A stretch of 64,000 nucleotides of DNA. Origin: Bacteroidota bacterium. Its GTDB lineage: Bacteria > Bacteroidota > Bacteroidia > 2-12-FULL-35-15. How positions within the stretch are numbered: position 1 is the first letter of the stretch; each line of letters starts with the position of its first letter. The notes beneath the pieces were generated by a model. It searched no databases. It saw only the letters and a program-made list of their open reading frames with translations, and was not told the origin of the DNA. The stretch spans positions 62,001 to 126,000 of the forward strand of contig CANFRC010000008.1 in the NCBI GenBank assembly GCA_947449315.1. Reading direction: 5' to 3'. The position numbers were made by a program, and so were the translations under genes. Shown here one piece after another: positions 1 through 8,556 of this stretch.

Positions 1-2493
1 TATAAAATTGGAGGTGTTACTTTTTCTGGTGCAGAACATTTAGATCAGGGAGTGCTTACGCTTCTTACTGGTCTTGCACAAGGGGATGTCGTTCAGGTTC
101 CGGGAGAAAAATTTTCAACAGCTATCAGTAACCTTTGGAAACAAGGATTATTTGAGGATATTAAAGTAACAGGAAAAGTGGTTGCTGACAATGTTTTTGT
201 AACATTTACTGTTGTTGAAAGACCTCGCTTATCTAAATTTTCTTTAAAAGGAATTACAAAAAGTGAAGCAGATGATTTGCGCGAAAAAATAAAATTATAC
301 AGAGGAACAGTAATTACGGATCGTCTTATCTCATCAACAACTTCTAAGATCAAAGACTTTTTCATCAACAAGGGTTACATGAATGTGAAGGTTGATATCA
401 AAGAGGAGAGCGTAGAAAAGGTGGATAATGTTGTCATCCTTGCTATTAACGTCTATAAAGGAAACTTAATTCGGATCGAGAATATTAATCTGTATGGTGC
501 AACTGCAATTTCTAAAGGTAAATTACGTAGAACCTTTAAAGAAACAAAAGCTAGAAAATGGTGGAACCCTTTCAACTCCGGAAAATTTGATGAAGACAAT
601 TACGAGAAAGATAAAAAAGCTTTACTCGCAAAATACAATGAACGCGGATTCAGAGATGCTAAAATTAGTAAAGATTCTGTTTATAAAATTGAAAAGACAA
701 AGGTTGTTAAAAGACAGACTAAAACAGGTGTTGTAAAAGAAACTGTCACTGTCACAAAACGGATAGGAATTGATATTACTATTGCTGAAGGAAACAAATA
801 CTATTTCAGAAATGTAAACTGGGTTGGCAATAGCAAATATACCACAAAAGTATTGAGTGAAGTCTTTGGCATCAAAAAAGGAGACATCTATGATCAATCT
901 CAATTAGATCAAAAATTATTCAGTAATCCAAATGGAAATGATATCAGTTCATTGTATATGGATGAAGGATATTTATTTTTTAATGTTTCCCCGATTGAAA
1001 CAATGGTGAACGGAGATTCGATTGACCTAGAAATGAGAATTTACGAAGGGAAGCAAGCTATAATAAACAAGGTTACAATCGTAGGAAATACAAAAACAAA
1101 CGACAGAGTAATTCTAAGAGAGATTCGAACTAAACCAGGACAACTATTTCGCAGATCCGATGTCATACGTTCTCAACGTGAACTTTCTCAATTAGGATAT
1201 TTCGATCCTGAAAAAATGAATGTTGTTCCTACACCCAATCAAGCTACAGGAACTGTTGATATCGAATATACCGTGGAAGAAAAACCTTCCGACCAAATTG
1301 AATTATCCGGAGGTTATGGTGGTGGCCGGGTCGTTGGGACCTTAGGGATATCTTTTAATAATTTTTCAGGCAGAAATTTTTTTAAGAAAAATGCTTGGAG
1401 ACCTTTGCCTTCTGGAGACGGGCAACGTCTGAGCGTTCGTGCACAATCTAATGGCTTGTATTTCCAATCCTATAATATGTCGTTTACAGAACCATGGTTA
1501 GGAGGTAAAAAACCGAATTCACTTAGTGTAACAGGCTATTATTCTGTGCAATCAAATGGTCAAAAAAGAAATATAACTAAAGAAGGTGCTACTATTCCGA
1601 ACCCTTTAAGACAATCCTTGGATATTTTTGGAGTATCTGTAGGATTAGGGAAACGATTAAAACGCCCGGATGATTATTTTACGTTATACCAAGAATTGAA
1701 TTATCAATATTATACGCTGAACAATTTTAATTCCATCTTTTCTTTCAGCAAAGGATATTCAAATAATATTTATTACAAGTTAACACTTCAGCGAAACAAT
1801 ATTGACAAGCCAATTTTTGAAACGCGCGGATCTCAAATAGCTTGGACAGGACAGTGGACCCCGCCCTATTCTTTGTTTAATAACAAGGATTATTCTAGCT
1901 CTTCAATGACTGATCAGGAGCGCTATAAATTTGTAGAATACCAAAAATATAAATTCACGACTACTTTTTATACGCCAATCACCAACAAACGTGGAGTGGA
2001 TGGAAAAGAGGCACGCAATTTGATTCTGCGCACATCAGCTGGATTTGGTTTCTTAACATCTTACAATAGCAAAGCTGGAATTTCACCATTTGAGCGCTTT
2101 TATTTAGGAGGGAGCGGATTAACAGGATTCGCATTAGACGGAAGAGAAATAATTGCATTAAGAGGTTATGATGATCAATCATTATCACCTCAAACAGGAG
2201 CAGCTTATATTGCAAAATATTCTGCTGAATTACGTTACCCGATCACACTAAATCCTCAGGCAACAATTTATGTTTTAGGATTTGCTGAAGCAGGGAACTC
2301 CTGGTCGAAAGCAAAAGATTTTAATCCGTTCAAAGTAAATCGTTCGGCAGGAGTTGGAGTTAGAGTGTTTTTACCCATGTTTGGATTATTAGGATTTGAT
2401 TATGGATGGAGATTAGATGATGTGCCAAGCAATTTGGGAATGCAAAAAGGACAGTTCCACTTTACTATTGGAGCAGCTATTGGAGAGTTATAA
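1..2493 (+). CDS. bamA: BamA outer-membrane assembly factor (5' end cut by window)
   Basis: Central subunit of the machine that folds beta-barrel proteins into the outer membrane. The frame is open from base 1 with no stop, so the true start lies outside the window; a GTG at 52 is only an internal codon. About 830 residues are visible. The N-terminal half reads as successive POTRA repeats (patterns such as NLWKQGLFEDIKV and IYEGKQAIINKVTIVGNTKT). The second half, from about residue 440, is an Omp85 barrel with alternating aromatic strands. It contains FERFYLGGSGLTGF, a Bacteroidota version of the surface antigen motif. Two OmpH-like chaperones follow on the same strand 63 bases later, as is usual for this phylum, so one operon is likely. 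TamA-type paralogues are the main alternative, but length and context favour BamA. Confidence 0.95.
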   Translation, partial: YKIGGVTFSGAEHLDQGVLTLLTGLAQGDVVQVPGEKFSTAISNLWKQGLFEDIKVTGKVVADNVFVTFTVVERPRLSKFSLKGITKSEADDLREKIKLYRGTVITDRLISSTTSKIKDFFINKGYMNVKVDIKEESVEKVDNVVILAINVYKGNLIRIENINLYGATAISKGKLRRTFKETKARKWWNPFNSGKFDEDNYEKDKKALLAKYNERGFRDAKISKDSVYKIEKTKVVKRQTKTGVVKETVTVTKRIGIDITIAEGNKYYFRNVNWVGNSKYTTKVLSEVFGIKKGDIYDQSQLDQKLFSNPNGNDISSLYMDEGYLFFNVSPIETMVNGDSIDLEMRIYEGKQAIINKVTIVGNTKTNDRVILREIRTKPGQLFRRSDVIRSQRELSQLGYFDPEKMNVVPTPNQATGTVDIEYTVEEKPSDQIELSGGYGGGRVVGTLGISFNNFSGRNFFKKNAWRPLPSGDGQRLSVRAQSNGLYFQSYNMSFTEPWLGGKKPNSLSVTGYYSVQSNGQKRNITKEGATIPNPLRQSLDIFGVSVGLGKRLKRPDDYFTLYQELNYQYYTLNNFNSIFSFSKGYSNNIYYKLTLQRNNIDKPIFETRGSQIAWTGQWTPPYSLFNNKDYSSSSMTDQERYKFVEYQKYKFTTTFYTPITNKRGVDGKEARNLILRTSAGFGFLTSYNSKAGISPFERFYLGGSGLTGFALDGREIIALRGYDDQSLSPQTGAAYIAKYSAELRYPITLNPQATIYVLGFAEAGNSWSKAKDFNPFKVNRSAGVGVRVFLPMFGLLGFDYGWRLDDVPSNLGMQKGQFHFTIGAAIGEL

Positions 2494-2556
2494 TAAATTA
2501 CTAAATTCGCAACCTCAGTGTTGAAAAGAGTGTTAAATCAAAAATTAAAAATTAAA

Positions 2557-3099
2557 ATGAAGAAACTAATTTTAACATTAAGCATCCTGCTAGTCACTAG
2601 CATTGCTTCATTCGGACAAAAATTTGCTTATGTTGACACCGAGTATATCTTAGGACAAATACCGGAATACAAGGCCGCACAAACTGAATTAGATAAAACT
2701 TCTATGCAATGGCAAAAAGAGATTGAAGCAAAATATGCGGAGATCGATAAAATGTATAAAGCCTATCAAGCAGAGCAGATCTTATTAACAGACGATATGA
2801 AAAAGAAACGCGAAGCGGATATTGTTCTGAAAGAAAAAGATGCAAAAGATCTTCAAAAACAACGTTTTGGGGTAGATGGTGAATTATTTAAAAAACGTCA
2901 GGAATTAGTAAAACCTATCCAAGACAAAGTATATAACGCTATTAAAGCTGTTGCAGAAAAAGGTGCGTATTCAATTATTTTTGATAAATCTAGCGACTTA
3001 ACTATGTTATATACCACCTCTAAACTTGATAAAAGTGATGATGTATTAACTCAACTGGGTTACAAAAGCGGAGAAAACAAAGCAGGATCAAAAAAATAA
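2557..3099 (+). CDS. OmpH/Skp-family periplasmic chaperone, first copy
   Basis: 180-aa periplasmic holdase that keeps unfolded outer-membrane proteins soluble on their way to BamA. I place the start at ATG 2557 (MKKLILTLSILL), because this gives a clean Sec signal peptide ending near SFGQ; an in-frame GTG at 2518 would put 13 basic residues in front of it. The mature part begins KFAYVDTEYILGQIPEY, the OmpH signature. A long charged helical region (residues about 50-125, rich in K, E and Q) would form the tentacle coiled coil. The protein ends in a Lys-rich tail. It lies between bamA and a second ompH-like gene. Confidence 0.9.
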   Translation: MKKLILTLSILLVTSIASFGQKFAYVDTEYILGQIPEYKAAQTELDKTSMQWQKEIEAKYAEIDKMYKAYQAEQILLTDDMKKKREADIVLKEKDAKDLQKQRFGVDGELFKKRQELVKPIQDKVYNAIKAVAEKGAYSIIFDKSSDLTMLYTTSKLDKSDDVLTQLGYKSGENKAGSKK

Positions 3100-3153
3100 T
3101 AACTTAAATTCTATAATTAAAAACAAATAAAAAAAACCATAAAAATTAATCCT

Positions 3154-3717
3154 ATGAAAAACATTTTTAAAATAGCTGTTGTTGGAGTTGCATTAATAGC
3201 TAGTTCGTATACTGCAAATGCTCAAAAGATGGCTCACATCAATTTAGATTCTTTAATCACTTTAATGCCGGAATCTAAAACTGCACAAGCAGCTGTTCAA
3301 GATTATTCAAAACAATTGGAACAACAAATCACTGCAATGCAAACAGAATTGCAAACAAAATATCAAACCTACCAAACTGATTCTCCTAACATGGCGGAAG
3401 TTGTAAAAGCATCAAAAGAAAAAGAATTGAATGACTTGAACCAACGAATCACTGATTTCCAGCAACAAGCGCAAGCGGATTATCAAAAGAAAAGTGCTGA
3501 ACTTTCTAAACCTGTTTACGAAAAAGCTAAAAAAGCAATTGATCAAGTTGCGAAAGACAACGGATACAAATTTGTGTTAGACACAAGCACAGGTTTGGTT
3601 TTATACAGTGAGCCCACAGATGATATCATTTCTTTAGTTATTAAGAAATTAGGTATTGTTGTACCACCTGCACAAACAAAACCAACGATCACAACTACTC
3701 CTGCTCCTAAAAAATAG
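3154..3717 (+). CDS. OmpH/Skp-family periplasmic chaperone, second copy
   Basis: 187-aa paralogue of the preceding gene, 54 bases downstream. It has a signal peptide (cleavage near ANAQ), then KMAHINLDSLITLMPE, which aligns with the OmpH start of the first copy. A Gln-rich coiled-coil region follows (residues about 45-115), then a conserved C-terminal strand segment (YKFVLDTSTGLVLY). The C-terminal tail is rich in Pro and Thr (PPAQTKPTITTTPAPKK), unlike the Lys tail of the first copy, so the two may handle different clients. A strong terminator follows 15 bases after the stop and closes the bamA-ompH-ompH unit. Confidence 0.9.
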   Translation: MKNIFKIAVVGVALIASSYTANAQKMAHINLDSLITLMPESKTAQAAVQDYSKQLEQQITAMQTELQTKYQTYQTDSPNMAEVVKASKEKELNDLNQRITDFQQQAQADYQKKSAELSKPVYEKAKKAIDQVAKDNGYKFVLDTSTGLVLYSEPTDDIISLVIKKLGIVVPPAQTKPTITTTPAPKK

Positions 3718-3732
3718 GATCAACTAAAAAAT

Positions 3733-3769
3733 AAAAAGCCCCATTTCTATTTTAAGAATGGGGCTTTTT
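3733..3769 (+). terminator. Rho-independent terminator after ompH pair
   Basis: A 13-bp perfect stem (AAAAAGCCCCATT pairing with AATGGGGCTTTTT) with an 11-base loop sits just after the second ompH-like gene. It has a T-run on the plus strand and an A-run on the 5' side. Confidence 0.85.
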
Positions 3770-3812
3770 ATTTTAAAAGTATTTTTTTTAACTTGCATTA
3801 AAATTAGCCGCA

Positions 3813-4643
3813 TTGCAAAATCAAGCAAAAAAACCAATAGGAGTATTTGATTCTGGTTACGGAGGATTAACTGTTTTGAAAGAAATAGAGAAGCAACTAC
3901 CTGATTATGATTATTTATATTTAGGGGATAATGCACGTGCTCCTTATGGCACACGATCCTTTGAAACGGTTTATGAATACACCTTGCAATGTGTAAAGAA
4001 GTTGTTTGATATGGGTTGTCCTTTGGTGATCTTAGCCTGTAATACTGCTTCCGCAAAAGCATTAAGAAATATTCAACAAAAAGATCTACCGCTAATAGCA
4101 CCTGAAAAAAGAGTGCTTGGAGTAATCCGCCCAACGACCGAAGTTGTTGGAAAATACAGCAAAACAGGACATATTGGTGTACTAGGAACAACGGGGACAA
4201 TTACATCCAACTCCTACCCTATTGAAATAGCAAAATTTTATCCAAATATGGTTGTTCATCAGGAAGCATGTCCGATGTGGGTTCCTATTGTGGAGAACAA
4301 TGAAATAGAAAGCGACGCATCCGATATTTTTATCCGCAAAAATTTAGAAAATCTACTTTCAAAAGATAAAAATATCGACACTATTATATTGGGATGTACG
4401 CATTATCCTTTGCTGATGACTAAGATAAAGCAACATTTACCCGACACCATCAAACTAGTATCACAAGGAGAAATTGTTGCAGAAAGCTTAGTTGAATATT
4501 TAAAACGGCATGACGAACTAGAACAAAAATGCACGAAAGGAGGTTCTATTGATTTTTTCACTACGGACTCATCCGAAAATTTTGATTCGGCTGCAAGTAT
4601 GTTTTACGGTAAGCCTGTAAAATCAAGCCATTTAGAATTGTAA
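3813..4643 (+). CDS. murI: Glutamate racemase
   Basis: Converts L-glutamate to D-glutamate for peptidoglycan synthesis. 276 aa, the usual family length. The N-terminus IGVFDSGYGGLTVL is the MurI signature. The two catalytic cysteines are visible: C76 in LACNTAS and C195 in LGCTHYP. The start is TTG at 3813: the nearest upstream in-frame stop is at 3789, no ATG or GTG lies between, and the TTG is directly followed by the conserved N-terminus. The gene comes after the terminator that closes the bamA-ompH unit, so it probably has its own promoter. It converges on the next gene with only one base between stop codons. Confidence 0.95.
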   Translation: MQNQAKKPIGVFDSGYGGLTVLKEIEKQLPDYDYLYLGDNARAPYGTRSFETVYEYTLQCVKKLFDMGCPLVILACNTASAKALRNIQQKDLPLIAPEKRVLGVIRPTTEVVGKYSKTGHIGVLGTTGTITSNSYPIEIAKFYPNMVVHQEACPMWVPIVENNEIESDASDIFIRKNLENLLSKDKNIDTIILGCTHYPLLMTKIKQHLPDTIKLVSQGEIVAESLVEYLKRHDELEQKCTKGGSIDFFTTDSSENFDSAASMFYGKPVKSSHLEL

Positions 4644-4644
4644 T

Positions 4645-5166
4645 TTATTTCTCCTCTTTAAACCAACTACTGTACATTAAATAATTATCTGCGATTCTAT
4701 TTATCTCCCCTTTTATTAATTCCTGATTAATGTCTTTTACTTTTTTTGCTGGAACACCTGCATAAATAACTCCGGATTCAACCTTCGTATTTTCAAGCAC
4801 AACCGCCCCGGCTGCAATAATGGTATTACTTCCTATCTCACAATTATCCATCACAATGGCTCCCATCCCAATTAAAACATTGTCGTGTATGGCACATCCG
4901 TGAACCAAGGCATTATGACCTATAGAAACATTATTTCCGATAGTCACTTTCGTTTTTTCATAGGTGCAATGAATCACTGCTCCATCCTGAACATTTACCT
5001 TGTTTCCCATACGGATGGAGTTTACATCACCTCGTACTACAGCATTGAACCAAATGCTGCATTGGTCACCCATAACAACATCGCCTACAATTGTTGAATT
5101 TTCTGCTAAGTAACAATCGTTACCAAATTTCGGATGAACTCCTTTTACTGGTTTTATTAATGCCAT
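4645..5166 (-). CDS. Gamma-carbonic-anhydrase-like hexapeptide-repeat protein
   Basis: 173-aa left-handed beta-helix protein of the gamma carbonic anhydrase/YrdA/PaaY family. Hexapeptide repeats run from about residue 20 to 150 (for example STIVGDVVMGDQ, VTIGNNVSIGH). The three likely zinc-binding histidines are H66 (VIHCT), H84 (SIGH) and H89 (LVHG), so the metal site looks intact. Family members trimerise. Many lack detectable carbonic anhydrase activity, and some are thioesterases or metal chaperones, so the exact reaction is open. It overlaps no neighbour and lies tail-to-tail with murI. Confidence 0.88.
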   Translation of the reverse strand: MALIKPVKGVHPKFGNDCYLAENSTIVGDVVMGDQCSIWFNAVVRGDVNSIRMGNKVNVQDGAVIHCTYEKTKVTIGNNVSIGHNALVHGCAIHDNVLIGMGAIVMDNCEIGSNTIIAAGAVVLENTKVESGVIYAGVPAKKVKDINQELIKGEINRIADNYLMYSSWFKEEK

Positions 5167-5252
5167 TTAATTTATAATTTTTTTCTGAAGTAAAAATACA
5201 ATTAATTTTTGCTTGAGATGAATGGGTTTATTTGCTAATCAAAAAAAAGAGT

Positions 5253-5609
5253 TTACTTATCCGTGCAAACTTTCCCTTTTTTGCAACAGTCGTCTAAATT
5301 GTTGTAGGCCTTTTCATTTGCTTTCACATCATCTGCATCATATCCACTTTTTGAAACAGCCAGACGAATTTTTTCTGGAGTCGTTTTTTGGGGATTATAT
5401 GTGACCGTTAGAATTTTCGAATCAACATCTAAGCTAGATTTTTTTATTCCTTTTTCAAATGAAAGGTAGTTCTCAATAGTAGTTTTACACATACTACAGG
5501 TAGCTGATGTTTTAATTTTTATTTCAGCTTTTGTCGCTTCTTGAGCATTGATAGAATTTGCAAACATTAGCAAAATACTTACAAATAAAATTGTTTTTAT
5601 TTTTTTCAT
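5253..5609 (-). CDS. Secreted heavy-metal-associated (HMA) domain protein
   Basis: 118 aa: a signal peptide (residues 1-22, ending SINAQ), then a MerP/Atx1-like HMA domain with the metal-binding motif CSMC (C38 and C41). A Cys-rich tail follows (DDCCKKGKVC). Such domains bind Cu(I) or similar soft metals; here the protein would be periplasmic. It is the last gene of a minus-strand set with a TonB receptor and a Cys-rich exported protein, so a role in capturing or delivering a metal is inferred. The metal cannot be read from the sequence. Confidence 0.85.
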   Translation of the reverse strand: MKKIKTILFVSILLMFANSINAQEATKAEIKIKTSATCSMCKTTIENYLSFEKGIKKSSLDVDSKILTVTYNPQKTTPEKIRLAVSKSGYDADDVKANEKAYNNLDDCCKKGKVCTDK

Positions 5610-5673
5610 TTTTTTATTTTTAAAATTTAAATATGTCCGTCAAAATTAAAAAGCGAGTTGGAAACGATATTCA

Positions 5674-7893
5674 TTATTTAATTTCTAATCTTAATCCCAA
5701 ATAAATAATTCTTCCTTCTACAGGCGCATAGATCATCGATGCATCAAAATTTGATCCAAAGGGATTTTCAGAAGCAATAATTGGGTTTTTTTGTGTGTAA
5801 TTCAGAATATTTTCACAGCCCAAATACGTTTCAAATTTTCTGAATTTTTTTGTAACCTGTGCATTCAACAGAAAATAATCTTTCGAATGAGAGGGCAATT
5901 GGTATGGAGCTGGGCTTAGCGCAGTAGATGGAAGACGGCTTTGCCCTAACCAATTTGTTGTAAAATCGAATTTCCAAATATCCATATATGTTGAATAAGC
6001 CATGTTGAGCATCACGCGGTGCTTTGGCACATAAGGTTTATCTAGCAACTCCTTATTATATGTGCTTTTTACATCGTACCATTTATATGCCAATTTAACT
6101 GCAAAATCTTCCAATGGCTCAAAACCCATATCCATCTGTAAACTGTGTGAATAGGAACGTCCATCTAGATTGTAAAAAACTACTTTATTTACGCTTTGAT
6201 CCAAATCAACGATGACCTGATTTTCAAAATCTGTTCTAAAAAAATCGAGATTAACAAATGCTTCATTGCCGAAGAGTTTAAATTGCTGATTGAAAGAAAT
6301 ACCATAATTCCAGGCTATTTCCGGATTTAACTTTTCATTCATTACAATTTTCCGAGAGCTGGCAAATACCGATTGGTTTTCTATAAAAACATTGCTTGTT
6401 CTAAAGCCTCTGCCACCAGATAAGCGCAGGGTTGTTTTCTTTGTAATAGTATATCGAACATGTAAACGCGGTGTATAAAATATCCCATACATATTGTGAT
6501 AATCCGCACGAATACCGGCAACCAAAGAAAAATTATCCAGATAAGAATAGGTATATTCCGCAAACACACCGGGAACACTTTCTGTTCTCGCAAATGCTGT
6601 GTCATTATATTTTTCGGAATAATCATCTAACAAATAACTAGCTCCCAATTTATATTTATGATTGGTATTATGAATAATATTCGCATAAATAGCATTCACA
6701 TAAACGTTTTTCTGCTCCCCATTATAATTCCTCAAACCGAAATACATATCCTGCTGTTGCCACTTTCCGGATGTTTGAATTCCTATACTTTTGTATGGTT
6801 TAGAAGGAAACATAAAACCGGTTTTAGAAAAATACTCCATCGCTTTCGTATTTATTCCTATTCCATAATGATTTGAAGAATCTCTTTCCGGCGAATAAAT
6901 AAAATTTGTTTGTCCACCTTGTCGAGTTTCATACAAGCCCTTTATACCGAACTGCGCTTCAAAATTTTTCTGGTTGTGAAAATCCCATCGGTTAAAAACG
7001 GAATACTGACGGGTGAGTGGCATATCCAAAAAACCATCCTTATTCATATCTTGTTTCATTGTATTGGAGCTTGCATGTGTAAACAACATCGTAGTTAATT
7101 TAGTATTGAATTTTTTTGCTGCATGAACATTCACTTCCGCTCTTCCTTTCTGATTGCCGTATACATTAATAAAAAAACGCTTTTTCTGTTCTTGTGGTTT
7201 TAGAAACTCCAAATTAATTTGTCCGGAGATACTTTCATATCCATTCACAACGGAACCGGTACCTTTGGTGACCATGATATTTTCGATCCAGGTTCCTGGA
7301 ATATAATTTAAGCCATACGATGCAGAAAGCCCACGCAGCATGGGCATATTTTCGGAAAGTATTTGTGTATAAACACCATCCAGTCCAAGCATTTGGATTT
7401 TTTTTGCTCCAGAAACGGCGTCCGTAAATGCAACATCAACAGAAGCATTGGTGCTAAAACTTTCAGAAATATTACAACAAGCCGCTTTTAATAATTCTTT
7501 CCCGCTTATGACTTCAGTGTTAATAGGTGTAAAAATTTTATATAAGGTTGTGCCTTGCTTGTCTGCAACTTCAACTACATTGAGATTCATTGCGCTAGCG
7601 AGTTCAACAAATAAGTCCGACCTCTCATAACTATTTATATTAATCGTATCGCTTAAATAGCCGACCATCGTCACAATTAATTGTGCTGGAATTGTTGCTG
7701 GATTGGGGATAGAAAACATTCCGAGGGAGTCGGAAGTTGAAGCTACAGTTGTTCCAATCCAATAAACTGTTGCACCAACAATTTCTTCTTTTTTCCCAAT
7801 ACTAGTTGATCCAACAACTTTTCCGGAAGTGTGCTGAGCAGCAACTGGAATAGTAAAAAATAAAAGAATGATTAAATAAAATAATTTATTCAT
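5674..7893 (-). CDS. TonB-dependent outer-membrane receptor, probably metal-related
   Basis: 739-aa receptor importing a ligand across the outer membrane with TonB energy. ATG at 7893 gives a clean signal peptide (MNKLFYLIILLFFTIPVAAQ). An upstream in-frame codon at 7941 would add a poor leader. Domain order: signal, CarboxypepD_reg-like beta-sandwich (about 20-105), plug (about 125-235, with GVYTQILSENMPMLRGLSA), 22-strand-type barrel to the C-terminal LGLRLEIK. The plug contains an unusual paired cysteine (KAACCNISESF). The flanking genes encode Cys-rich and HMA-domain exported proteins, so copper or another soft metal, or its chelate, is a reasonable ligand guess. Siderophore uptake is the alternative. 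Confidence 0.92.
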   Translation of the reverse strand: MNKLFYLIILLFFTIPVAAQHTSGKVVGSTSIGKKEEIVGATVYWIGTTVASTSDSLGMFSIPNPATIPAQLIVTMVGYLSDTININSYERSDLFVELASAMNLNVVEVADKQGTTLYKIFTPINTEVISGKELLKAACCNISESFSTNASVDVAFTDAVSGAKKIQMLGLDGVYTQILSENMPMLRGLSASYGLNYIPGTWIENIMVTKGTGSVVNGYESISGQINLEFLKPQEQKKRFFINVYGNQKGRAEVNVHAAKKFNTKLTTMLFTHASSNTMKQDMNKDGFLDMPLTRQYSVFNRWDFHNQKNFEAQFGIKGLYETRQGGQTNFIYSPERDSSNHYGIGINTKAMEYFSKTGFMFPSKPYKSIGIQTSGKWQQQDMYFGLRNYNGEQKNVYVNAIYANIIHNTNHKYKLGASYLLDDYSEKYNDTAFARTESVPGVFAEYTYSYLDNFSLVAGIRADYHNMYGIFYTPRLHVRYTITKKTTLRLSGGRGFRTSNVFIENQSVFASSRKIVMNEKLNPEIAWNYGISFNQQFKLFGNEAFVNLDFFRTDFENQVIVDLDQSVNKVVFYNLDGRSYSHSLQMDMGFEPLEDFAVKLAYKWYDVKSTYNKELLDKPYVPKHRVMLNMAYSTYMDIWKFDFTTNWLGQSRLPSTALSPAPYQLPSHSKDYFLLNAQVTKKFRKFETYLGCENILNYTQKNPIIASENPFGSNFDASMIYAPVEGRIIYLGLRLEIK

Positions 7894-7978
7894 TTGATTG
7901 TATATGATTGAATATAATTTCTTGACAAGCGAGAACAACAAGTATGATAATTAGAGCATACCTGAAAACGAATACAAA

Positions 7979-8443
7979 TCAAATAATAAGGATAGAAATA
8001 ATACTCAATAGATTTCGTCCGAAAGGAGGTGGAGGAAGATCAGAAGCATGAAAGGGTAATTTATTTTCTGAGGAAAAAACAGGAGATAGGTCCGAAGAAA
8101 GAAATATTGAATTTAAAACAGTTGGCAGACCAATAAATAATTGTTGTGAATTTTGAAAATCATTCAGCTTATACGTAAAATTGGTAATGTCGCAGCATTC
8201 GCCTTTATTAATTGTTGCACTGCGATCGGATAATTGTAATTCCTTTTCATCATCACAACAAACGGGTTTGGTAATTACTGCAGCTCTTTCTGTATTTTTA
8301 GAGCAGCAGTCCTCTATCATTGCAAAAGAAACTTTGCCTTTCCCACTTTTGATACACACCATTGAACTAATGGTAAAACCAAAACTGCTAAAAAGAAAAA
8401 TCACTGCTAAAAAAACAGCTGTTATTTTTTGAATTGTTTTCAA
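7979..8443 (-). CDS. Cys-rich exported protein, HYC_CC_PP-like family
   Basis: 154 aa, beginning with a hydrophobic signal (residues about 5-28). It then has spaced cysteines: C at MVCIKSG, CCSKN, CCDDE and CCDITNF. Near the C-terminus is DLPPPPFG, then a hydrophobic end. This pattern of a Cys after the signal, CC pairs and a PP motif matches small Bacteroidota proteins annotated as HYC_CC_PP, which sit beside TonB receptors and HMA proteins. The usual HYC is replaced here by MVC. The start is TTG at 8443: an in-frame stop lies immediately upstream (8444-8446), and an internal ATG would remove the signal. It is first in the three-gene set and is probably metal-responsive. Confidence 0.7.
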   Translation of the reverse strand: MKTIQKITAVFLAVIFLFSSFGFTISSMVCIKSGKGKVSFAMIEDCCSKNTERAAVITKPVCCDDEKELQLSDRSATINKGECCDITNFTYKLNDFQNSQQLFIGLPTVLNSIFLSSDLSPVFSSENKLPFHASDLPPPPFGRNLLSIISILII

Positions 8444-8445
8444 TT

Positions 8446-8457
8446 ACTTAGCTAAGT
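8446..8457. promoter_or_regulatory. Palindrome at start of metal cassette
   Basis: A perfect 12-base palindrome, ACTTAGCTAAGT, lies directly upstream of the TTG start of the Cys-rich gene. Its place makes it a possible regulator site, but short palindromes occur by chance in AT-rich DNA and no cognate regulator is next to it. Confidence 0.25.
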
Positions 8458-8556
8458 TAAGTAAATCGGATTGTTTTCTCATTAAAAAATGTTAAATCAT
8501 TTTATCTGCCTTTTTCTTCAAAACTATTACCTTTATCCCTCAAACAAAAAAATCAA

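Noticed and set aside
3724-4200. 158-aa open frame antisense to murI
   Set aside because: The opposite strand carries catalytic motifs of glutamate racemase, and this frame also begins in the gene and ends in the terminator hairpin.
8458-8556. Possible SAM or cobalamin riboswitch before the trans-sulfuration or TonB genes
   Set aside because: The gap is about 110 bases, AT-rich, and has none of the conserved cores or a terminator-antiterminator pair.
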